Shown one piece after another: positions 52,263-61,800 of a stretch of 64,000 bases of DNA; the stretch's first letter is position 1, and every line of letters begins with the position of its first letter. Under the pieces are notes generated by a model. The model made no database searches. It worked only from the letters and a program-made list of their open reading frames with translations, and was not told the DNA's origin. This DNA comes from Diploscapter coronatus (Eukaryota; Nematoda; Chromadorea; Rhabditida; Rhabditidae), in NCBI GenBank assembly GCA_964036155.1, contig OZ038423.1, positions 18,677,249 to 18,741,248 on the forward strand, in the 5' to 3' direction. A program made the translations under genes and the position numbers.

Positions 52263-54447
52263 ATGTCCGAGGCGTACAGCTTCAGTCTGACGACGTTCTC
52301 GCCTTCTGGCAAGTTGATGCAGATCGAGTACGCCCTCAATGCCGTCAAGAATGGACAGCCCTCTGTTGGATTGAGGGGTAAGCAGGATTTTATCTCGAAG
52401 AATTATTCTAAATTAGTTGTGACTAGTTGTTTTTCATAAATTTAAAATTCTTAAACTTAGTCAATTCTAAAAAGATCGTAGGACTAACTTTTAAAATTGC
52501 GTCCTGAAGGATAAAAATGTATCTGGATTTAAAATAGGCATAAGTGTTTGTCAATCGATGATTTATATGAAGTTGACGAGACTAGAACAAAATTCCACAA
52601 TTTCTAAGTAAATCAAATTTTTAGCGAAAGACGGCGTCGTTCTCGCAACGGAGAATTCTGCCTCTGTTTTGTACGACTTTCAGCCAAAAATCGAGCAGAT
52701 CAGTCAGCACATCGGATGCGTTTACAGGCTAGATTTTCATTTTTTTTTTTTAAACTGACATATCGCGTTTTTCATTTTCTCTTCAAGATTAGCCAATCAG
52801 AAGAAGAAACTGCCTTTAAAAATACATATTTTCAGCGGAATGGGTCCCGACTTTCGTCTGCTGGTGAAGAAGGCCCGCAAGCTGGCGATGGAGTACGAGC
52901 TGATGTACGGAGAGGAGATTCCCACTGTGCAGCTCGTGTCCAAGGTCGCCGCTGTCATGCAGGAGTACACTCAATCCGGGTAGGGAGCTACTTGTAAATT
53001 TTGAAAAGTGAACTCGTAAATATATGGAATATTGAAACTAATTGTAGAAAGTTAAGATGACAGTGTTTTGATTTATCTGGTGTCATTTATTTTTTTAAAT
53101 ACTGAATAGAACTTTCCATCCTTCCGTTATTTTTAAAGTATTTTTTCACTGAAATATTCTAAAAAAGATTCTACAATTTTATCAAAGCAGATTTTTAATG
53201 ATCCTTCATAGCTTAAGAAAAAAAGATTTTTGAGCCATTTTAAAGTGGTTTCACTGAACAAAGAAAAGAGAGCAAAACATCATGGATGAGAATAAGCTCT
53301 ACCATCATAATTTAATATAATAGTCGTAGAATAGTTTTGACAACTAGGACCATTTTATGACGTAATCAAACTCGTGCACATAAAAATTACATTTAAAAAG
53401 GTACAAGGTGTTCATTCATAATTTTACAACTTTCCTGGATAACTTTTCTTTTTAATTATTTCGGAGAACTTCCAATTGCACTTCTAGCTCACCGAGCTGA
53501 ATCAAGCTGCAGTTGAAAATTTTCAAAAAATAACTAAAGAAGGAAAGTTGTAAAATTATGAATAAACACCCTGTATATTTTCAGTGGAGTGCGTCCTTTC
53601 GGTGTGTCTCTGCTGATCGCCGGCTGGGATAAATACAACGACAAGCCGCTCCTCTTCCAGTCCGATCCATCTGTATGCTTTATGCTAATTTGATTGGCAA
53701 CATCACATTAGATATCAACTATAAGGCGGAATTCGATATTAAAATTTTTGAATTCTAGAAAGCTTTTTTTCAATTCCAATTCCAATTGCATTTCGTCGCT
53801 AATTACTTCTTTGCAGGGAGCGTATTTCGCGTGGAAAGCGACAGCCCTGGGGAAGAACGACGTGAACGCGAAGACGTTCCTCGAGAAGAGATATTCGGAC
53901 TCGCTCGAACTGGACGACGGAATTCACACTGCTCTCCTCACTCTCAGAGAGTCTTTCGACGTCGCCATGACCGAGGAAAATGTCGAGGTTCGCTCTTTCA
54001 AAATTGAAAAGTGAAATATCCGAGAGACATTCGTTGTCTGCGCTGTACATGTTCATGAATCCGTTTGTTAAAAATCTTGACATCATCTTAAATTAACCAC
54101 ATACTAGTTTTCAAAGGTTGAAGATGAAGAGACTTTAGAAAGTTCAAGGGATTTACAACTTGTGATAGGTTGTATGAAGACGATGAATTCGGTAGACTAG
54201 TAAAATAAAATCATCTTGAATATTTTTAAAATCTTTTCAACAAGACTAGAAATTTTATTTCAAACGGGACTCGTTCATCTTCAGCATATGATTCTGAACA
54301 ATCAACACGAATCACTTGCTGTTTGTGATTCTAGAAATATGCTTGTGCAGAGTAACTTTCGACTATTTGCAGGTGGCGATTTGCAATAACACAGGCTTCC
54401 ACCGCCTCACGAAGCAGCAGCTCAAGGACCACTGTGGAACTCTCTAA
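52263..54447 (+). CDS. pas-2: 20S proteasome subunit alpha type-2
   Basis: Six exons (52263-52377, 52625-52727, 52836-52979, 53585-53672, 53817-53987, 54373-54447) sum to 232 codons, giving 231 residues (the family is usually about 234). The start ATG lies 13 nt after a TTTCAG acceptor. The N-terminus has the alpha-subunit signature [17 protein letters not shown]. Further conserved blocks are [44 protein letters not shown] and [14 protein letters not shown]. It forms the outer ring of the proteasome core and gates substrate entry. Intron 2 begins GCTAGA after TACAG, a GC-AG intron, needed to keep the conserved YSGMG sequence. Intron 4 (52980-53584) contains a MITE. The gene may be the first of an operon with SGT1. 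Confidence 0.97.
53404..53573. mobile_element. MITE in a proteasome gene intron, TA target duplication
   Basis: Left CAAGGTGTTCATTCATAATT and right inverted copy (AATTATGAATAAACACCCTG) match over about 34 bp. Flanked by TA on both sides. 170 bp, non-coding. Confidence 0.88.
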
Positions 54448-54579
54448 TTCTCCCTTTCTCTTCTTTTATTTATTCATTTTCAATTGTTATTTTCCATTTC
54501 TCTCAAATTTTATCTTTTCGTATTCATACGGTGATCTTATGCGTGTCCATTTCAGAAATCTGAAATGTGAAACTTTAGA

Positions 54580-54585
54580 AATAAA
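54580..54585 (+). terminator. polyadenylation signal of the proteasome gene
   Basis: AATAAA lies 133 nt after the stop codon at 54447. The next acceptor-like site (CATTTAG, ending at 54695) follows about 110 nt later, typical of the gap between genes in a nematode operon. Confidence 0.6.
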
Positions 54586-54693
54586 CTTGTTTCCCTAATC
54601 TCTTTGAAAGACGATAAAAATGATAAACAATGGTGAATCGTCCATCCAGAATATCTTTTTTATTACTTTTTCCCTAAATAAGTTATATCATTT

Positions 54694-54695
54694 AG
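54694..54695 (+). promoter_or_regulatory. candidate trans-splice acceptor upstream of SGT1
   Basis: TCATTTAG precedes the SGT1 start codon by 39 nt with no exon upstream of it to splice from, so it may accept a spliced leader. Inferred from spacing only. Confidence 0.45.
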
Positions 54696-54734
54696 GTTAC
54701 CGCATTTGTTCTCCTGTAAAAGTAAAACAAGACG

Positions 54735-55694
54735 ATGAGCGGATTTCCCAAGTAAGCCATTTGAAATGAATTTGAGAATTTTAATTACTTGTTTCAGATA
54801 CGATTGGTTTCAAACGGAAGAGGCAGTGAATTTGATGATTCTGAAGAGGAACGTGGAGCTGTCGCAGTGCAGCGTGGCCTATGCCAACAGACAACTGACG
54901 GTCCGGGTGGAGGGGCAGATTGTCTTCGAGGAGACGCTTTCAGATGACATCGACAAGGACAATCTCACTGTCAAATGCACTAATGCTAAGGTTGGACAAG
55001 TTTTCAAACTTGGCAAAATTAAACTCGAACAATTGTTATGGAAAGTTTATCCAATTTGTTCACCGATGCTTTATTATTCTCTAAACTCCATGAATTTTCC
55101 AATATGTAGTTGGCGAATAGTAGCGAGACGAAAATCAAGGTCGAATTTTTGGGGATTAGAATCGAAATCGATTTAAAAAATATAAAATATCAATACGTTT
55201 TCGTCTGTTGTTGAACTAGAAAAACTTAAAAAGATGGGTTGAAACTGTAATTATTCAAACATTACAGATCGAAATTCGACTACCGAAAAAGGCCCATGTG
55301 AGATGGGAGCGATTCGTGGAGCAGAAGGCAGAATCCTCGAAGAAAGTCGAGAAGAAGAACTGGGACAAACTGGAGAAGGTGATTGGATTACTGAGGAAAT
55401 GGATAGACATTAGAGAATTGCAGGACATGGAGAAAGAAGAGGAGGACGAGCAATTGGAGGGAGACGCTGCAGTGTCGAAATTGTTCAAGAAGATCTATGC
55501 AGGTGCATCTGACGATGTGAAAAAGGCCATGCTCAAGAGTTATACGTAGGGGAAATTTTCGAATGAAATGAAAAACTGAGAAATTTAGGGAATCAAACGG
55601 AACGGTTCTTTCGACGAATTGGGAGGAAATCGCGAAGAAGAAGACGGAAACCAAGCCACCCGATTGCATGGAGTTCAAGAAATACGAACAATGA
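54735..55694 (+). CDS. sgt1: SGT1 co-chaperone (CS + SGS domains, no TPR)
   Basis: Four exons (54735-54751, 54798-54990, 55268-55545, 55589-55694) sum to 198 codons, 197 residues. Residues about 6-95 form a CS (p23-like) domain: [19 protein letters not shown], then [16 protein letters not shown]. The SGS domain follows with [40 protein letters not shown] and a final [16 protein letters not shown]1 binds HSP90 and links it to SCF ubiquitin ligases and kinetochore assembly. The yeast and plant proteins have N-terminal TPR repeats; none is present here, as in known nematode versions. It lies 288 nt downstream of the proteasome gene on the same strand. Confidence 0.95.
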
Positions 55695-55945
55695 TAAATC
55701 CCTCTTCACTTTCTTCAGTCAGCAATAATTCTCAGATTCGGTTTCATTTCGTTTTGATCCATCGTTTATTCGTTCAAATTGTTTCAAACAAACAGTTTTG
55801 ATGGTGCTGTGATAAAAGATTTTCGAATTATGAAAATTCTAAGACATTGCATTACAATTAGTTATCTAAAATCATCTACATACAGGCAGCCAATCAATCT
55901 TCTCTTCACTTTGTCTGGTCTTCCATCCTCTTCCTGCTGCCTGCT

Positions 55946-56524
55946 TCACTGCTCGAGCGTCTTCTTCACGTCTTTCCACTGCTTTCCCTTATTCAGCTGA
56001 AATCACCAATCATTAGCAGATGGGTGAAATACCACATTTGAAGTTCTGTAATGAAATGAAAGTAAGGTATCGCCTAGAGGGAACATGGGCGGACAATGAG
56101 TGCTTATTTTGTATCGCTTATTTCGACGCAGTACAATCAACTTGCATTTCAAGCACTACAAAAATATAATGCCGAAGATTTTTCGCTAAAGTTTCCTGTC
56201 AATAGCTATTATAATGAAGACTCTAATGCGACTATTCATCAGAATAAAAATGAAGGCTTGAAAATGCATGTCCAAATTCAAGAGTTGTTTCTTTCCTATT
56301 CTTTGCAGAACTGTTCTTATAGTTTTGCATCAATCAAAGGTAAATTGCCGAAGCCTTTTATCGTTCAAAAAGTAAACTCTTACGCTGTCCCAGTACCAGT
56401 TGGTAGCTCCATTGAAAGTGACATTGGCGACGTAGGCGCCCACTGCAGAGACCAGCAGCAAAGTGGAGAAGCGGCGGGTCACGTGGCGGTAGACGAAGGA
56501 TCCCAGATTGCCTAGGCCTGACAT
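55946..56524 (-). CDS. UQCR10: cytochrome bc1 complex subunit 9 (QCR9/UQCR10)
   Basis: Two exons, 56384-56524 and 55946-55996, give 63 residues. The start is the ATG at 56524. The protein has a short basic N-terminus (FVYRHVTRRFS), one transmembrane helix (TLLLVSAVGAYVANVTF), then the family signature GATNWYWDSLNKGKQWKDVK. Length matches the family (about 60-65). It is a small mitochondrial inner-membrane subunit of complex III next to the Rieske protein and cytochrome c1. It is convergent with SGT1 and divergent from the ribosomal protein gene. Confidence 0.93.
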
Positions 56525-57486
56525 CGCTGCAAGGGGGATTCGATTGGGTTGCTGAATGGAAGACGACGATAAGTCGAACGATAAATGAACACTTTCGAGA
56601 AGAAAACGACAATTCCGATGTACTAGTGCTAGGAGAAGCTCAGGAGAAATTCGGAAAGATGGAATCAAGATGAAACTCAGAGAAACTAAGAAAATGTCGA
56701 GGAAATTCGCGAATTGTTGAGCGAAATGGACGGGCAAAGCGAGTACGCAGTTGCTCGTCGCTAATGCGCACAAGAGCCCAACGCAATTTCTCGGTTAAAC
56801 GCCGCGCAATATCGTGATTTTGGGCCTGCTTCTCCGCATTTTTCCTCTATAACTTGCGTTAATTGCCCCCTTAATTATCTCATAATTGGTCAGTAACTGC
56901 CACTAAAATTCGAGAATTATCAATCCACCCAGATTACCCACTTATTAGGATTGTAAAATGTTCATCTGGCCTCCTAAAATTTTCCGCAATATCGATTTTT
57001 GCTCGACTTCCTACAATCTGTCCAATATTCTTGAATTCCCGATTAATTTCAAGCTTTTGACCGATAAATTCGTGAACTCTGAAGTTAAATCGACCCATTT
57101 TGGTTTCCATCAAGCACCGTTCCATTCCACATCAAAATCGCTTCAGAACCTCACTGATTTTTCATGCATCCTAATGCTTTCTGATGCATTGTTTTTTTTC
57201 AATTTTATTCGGACTTCTCAAAACTCGACTCGCAGAAAAATAGCACAGCATTTTCGAGAGAAAAAGACGACACGATTTTTTGTGGATTGATTTGCGGGTT
57301 TCTGTGGGTCGAGTTTTGAAAAGTCTAATTTTATTTCTTCCTCTCGAATTATTATTTCAATACTCGTTTCCTAACAAATTATTTGAAAAAAGTACCGTTT
57401 CACATTCAAAATTCGATCTCGAGAATCGACGATTTATTTGGTCGATTTTTATTCCTTCAATTTTGAATTTTTAGAGGTAATAAAAG
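56525..57486. other. divergent promoter region between QCR9 and eL21
   Basis: No coding sequence is supported; several open frames have no family resemblance. Both flanking housekeeping genes start from here in opposite directions. A TTTTTAG acceptor at 57474 lies 13 nt before the eL21 start codon and could be a trans-splice site or the end of a 5' UTR intron. Confidence 0.5.
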
Positions 57487-58620
57487 ATGACGAACACAAA
57501 GGGCGTGCGTCGCGGCACTCGCTACATGTTCTCGCGGGACTTCCGCAAGCACGGCGTCGAGCACCTCTCCACTTACTACAGGACCTACAAGAGGGGCGAC
57601 TATGTCGACATCAAGGCCAATGGTGCTTTCCAGGCAAGCATTTTCTGAACAATTGTTGAATAGATGACGAGTTCTGGTTGCTGCTGAATAACGTTAAATC
57701 TGAGTGAAAAGAAATATCACGATGATTACTGCATCCCAATGAGCATTTTCGCCGATTTATACGTTTTGCCCTTATATTATCACCTTCCTTCTTAATCCTT
57801 TTTCATTAAGACTCAGAATTCAGAATCAGCCAGAATTTTGTATCTGAAAAATGGATAATTTAAAAAGAAAAAAATTCGATTTAATTCTACACGAATTATA
57901 TCGTTCTGAAAGACGAATATTTATTTGCAGAAGGGTATGCCCTACAAGGTGTATCATGGACGCACTGGCCGTGTCTTCAACGTCACCAAGCGCGGTCTCG
58001 GAGTCATCGTCAACAAGCGAGTCAGGTACGAGTGTTTTGTGTATTTGGACATTGTTCATTCAACTGCATTTCAGAGGAAGAATCTTCGCGAAGCGCCTCT
58101 GCGTCCGTTTGGAGCATGTCCGTCCTTCCAAGTCGCGAATTGAGTTCCTCACTCGTGTCAAGAACATCCAGGTAAATCTTTTTTTAATCTCGATACTTTT
58201 CAGTTTCAAAAAGTTTGAGAAACGTTTTTGGAAATAGACATTCCATCTCTCGCAGTCTGGCTTTCTGCTTCAAACAATAATTTATTCGTTTTTTTGCGAA
58301 GATTTTTTTTTTTTAAATTGAATGTTAAAATGTGATTACTGTTAGTGTGAAATTGGTGATAAAAATAGTCGCGTTGAAGTTATTCCATGCGCAAATTTTT
58401 GCTCGCTGAAACGTTAAATTAGTGAGTCTTGGATAATTTTTAATTCTTCAACTCAAAATGCTCGCATTTGCAGGCCGAGAAGCGAGCTGCGAAGGAAGCT
58501 GGAAAGCCGTTGCCCCACTCGAAGAGAGAGCCTGTGCAGCCTCGTGCCGGCCACGTCGTCTCCGTCAAGGGCACCGAGATCGAGACTCTGGCTCCGCTCC
58601 GCTACGAGATCGTCGCCTAA
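57487..58620 (+). CDS. rpl-21: large-subunit ribosomal protein eL21
   Basis: Four exons (57487-57633, 57931-58025, 58075-58171, 58474-58620) sum to 162 codons, 161 residues, the usual length. It begins [19 protein letters not shown], has [20 protein letters not shown] (ribosomal L21e signature), [15 protein letters not shown] and ends [10 protein letters not shown]. Highly basic. It is a component of the cytosolic 60S subunit. Intron 1 begins GCAAGC after TTCCAG, a GC-AG intron required for the conserved sequence. Codon use is strongly biased compared with the neighbouring gene. It is probably the first gene of an operon with the corepressor downstream. Confidence 0.98.
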
Positions 58621-58679
58621 TCCCTCTCTTCCCCCACTCATTGTTTTTGTTTTCATTTCTCTTTCGTCATTTTCGACAG

Positions 58680-58685
58680 AATAAA
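58680..58685 (+). terminator. polyadenylation signal of eL21
   Basis: AATAAA 60 nt after the eL21 stop. A strong acceptor (TTTGTTCAG, ending at 58799) follows 114 nt later, directly before the first exon of the next gene. This matches the spacing of nematode operons. Confidence 0.65.
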
Positions 58686-58797
58686 TTGTTTTTGTTGTAA
58701 ACTCATTCTAGCTATTCGATGAAAGGGTTCAACTAACCCATCCAAATAATTCGAAGCTCTCATGGCAGTTGTGTGCATGCAATGCTTTGCTTTGTTC

Positions 58798-58799
58798 AG
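58798..58799 (+). promoter_or_regulatory. candidate trans-splice acceptor for the corepressor gene
   Basis: TTTGTTCAG is followed by 12 nt and the ATG at 58812. With only 178 nt between the eL21 stop and this site, a spliced leader acceptor in an operon is the simplest reading. Confidence 0.5.
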
Positions 58800-58811
58800 G
58801 CCCAGAATAGA

Positions 58812-61800
58812 ATGTATCCCTCACAAGGAGGCTCAGGACAAGAGATAGGTGCGGGGGATGCTCGACTCGACATGAACGCCCTTGCACAGCTCATCCAGAG
58901 CGGCCAGATTTCACTCGGCCAAATTTCATTCGACCAAAACACGATCAATCAGTTAGTTGCTCAGCAGCAGCAGCAACAACAACAGCATCATCAACAACAA
59001 CAGCAACAACAGCAACAGCAATTGCAGGCACAAGCCGCCAATCTTCTCGCGGTACGAGCTATCATTCTGATTAATTTTCTGCTTCCAAAAAAGCTTGACC
59101 TCGGGAATTTACGAAAGATGACATTTGAAATTGGAACTGTCAAGCATCACATTTTGAAAGAGGGCATTATTACCTAGAGTCCCCAAACTCCACCCTTGCA
59201 AAAATTCGTTTGTAGTAGAAACTTGATGGGCTGAGACAGAAAATTTGGAAAGGGGGTATCCTTAAAATCCAATATGTCTCAAATAGTACCATCTAGTTCG
59301 ACGATAAACCTGATAAAATGATCCTGTGCAAAAAATCAGATTAAAATACCTGCGCGCGCAAGCATTAATTCGTTTGCGAAAATGTGGTCATTTTGAGTGA
59401 TGAATTTTTTCAATAGAAATTTCATCCATAATGTGAAGAGAAGAATAAAAATATTTCCTTAAAATCATGAACAATTTTACACATATTCGTTATTAATTAA
59501 ATTTCAGCAACAGCCTAATGCAGCTCAATTGTTGCTGCAAATGCAGGCCACGCAAGCAGCCCAGGCAGCCAACCACTATATCAACCCATCCTATCTGCAA
59601 CAGCACTATGACCTGCTCCAGCAACAACAACAACTACAGGCGGCGCACATTGCAGCTGCACATGCGGTCTGTCTTGATCCCTGTCTTGTTCATCCCAATT
59701 CCATCCTTCCAGAAAGCTCTAGCAGCCCAGCAGCAGTCACAGCCATCCACAATCCAAATGTTTCACCAGCAGCAGCAGCAGCTGGTCGCAGCCGCTCAGC
59801 CTCAGACTCAACAGACTGCTTCTTCGAGCTCTACTTCCACTCACAGACCTGCTATGCTTGTATGATTTTGAATTCATTTTTCAAGTTTGCCCAGATATCA
59901 TTGAAAGTTATGTTAAAAATTTACGGTTCAATATTTTATGCGTATCAATTATCCAATTTCAGTCCGAATCCTACCGCCGTCCAAGTCTCATGGCAGATTT
60001 CGCAGCCAGTAATTCTCCATCTCGCTCAGTTTCCAATGTCTCTTCTTCTGTCCATCAACAGCCACCACAACAACAGCAGCATTCTGCAGTCACTCCCTCT
60101 TCATTCCACTCAAATTATTCTACTGAATACACCACAAGTTTGCTCTTTTCGATATTCAGAGAAAATCCACCTTATTCAGCTCTGAATTCCGGAGTGATCG
60201 GCGACAGATCTGTGAGCAGCTCGAGTGTGGAGAGAAGGCAGACTCCCCTGGTCAGTGCAGCTGCTCTGCCCGCTTCTGCTGAATCCGTGCTCTCTAATAT
60301 CAACAGAAGCGCTATCGGAGAACAGTTCAAGAAAAATGTGAGGATAATAATTCAGATGAATACATGGCTCGCGATTTTAAAAGAAATATCTATTATAAGA
60401 CGGATATATCTCATTGCGGAAAGAATTAGTTACAAGAATTGCCTACTCAGGACGCAACTCTAGCGACTCAAAAAACTCGACTGCAGGTAGAAGATGCAGG
60501 AGATGCACAGGGGCAGAACCAGGCACAACAAGGACAGCAACAGCAGAAGGACAGTGTGAACGTTGAAGTGGACGAACAACTCGCCAGAAGAGTTCAGGGA
60601 CTCATGCCCGTCAAGAATGAGGAAACCAGTGAACAAGGAGAACAGAAATTCATCAAGGTGGGATATTTCCTGTAGAGCTAAACCACAAAAAGCTGTCCAA
60701 GTTTTCTTTGAAAGCTTTACTATTCGTGGAGAAATCTGAAAAAAATCGATTGTCATAGTTGAAGGTAGTTTACTCGTGTCAAAACTTATCACAGAAAATA
60801 GGAAAGAAAGTGGGTATGAGTGAACAGGACTATTCAGGAAGAATTGAGCCAGAACGGTGCATCAGACACTACTTCTGACTTTGGATCGAGTGCCAGAAAA
60901 GTGCCGAAGTGGATGGAGATCGTGCAGGAGAACGAGGAAATGCTCGAGAAGGAGAGACAGGCCAACCCATTCAGAGGGACTTTCTATTCGAAGGTTGGAA
61001 AAATGTAAATGTTGAATCTTTAAATAAATAAACATTTAGCCCCTCTATCATGAGCCCTGTGAAGCGCCCGGAATTCAGGAACTCTTCGAAAAACACAAAG
61101 TATGATGATTACAAAATTTGGTTGAAATATTGCAAATTTCTAGGCATTTCGAGCGAATTTGATCGAAAGGTTGACTAACAAGGAGAAGCAAAAACAGGCC
61201 TATCACAGAATCATGAATGAGAAGTACGAAGCTGCACTCGATGTCTGGAAGAAGAACATTGACAAGTGGGAGAATTCTCAGAAGAAAATGTTAGTTGTGT
61301 TTCTTAACTTGGTAGGAACTAATCGTTCATACTGGATAAACCAGTGAAATCATTGGATGTCTGAATTTCTGAAAATCTTCACAATGAGCCGACCATTTTT
61401 ATAAAAAAAATTCTATTTATTATTTACTTTATCACATAGCAATTTTTCACATTTCGCCTATTCATTCGAGACTTTCCAAATAATCAACTTCTATGAAGAG
61501 GTTCCATTTCCAATTTTCAGTGCTCGAGATGCGAAACATCGGGAGATATTCGAACGGACGTTTCCTGAACTGAAGAAGGAAAGGGAGGAGAAGGAGAGAC
61601 AGGTCAGATGTGAGAGGACCACGAGGACGGCACAGGAATCTGATCCCATTTCACAGGTTTGATTTATGAACTATTTTTTCTTGTGTTAAATAATTCTAAA
61701 GATGTTACTTCATTTCTCTGAATTTATCGAAATTCTATCTCGCTTCGAACTGGGCCTTTTCTAACTTAACAACAAAATGCGTCACACATTTTGGATGTTA

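Noticed and set aside
56096..56515. 139-residue plus-strand open frame
   Set aside because: Its second half is antisense to the QCR9 first exon, which has clear family identity.
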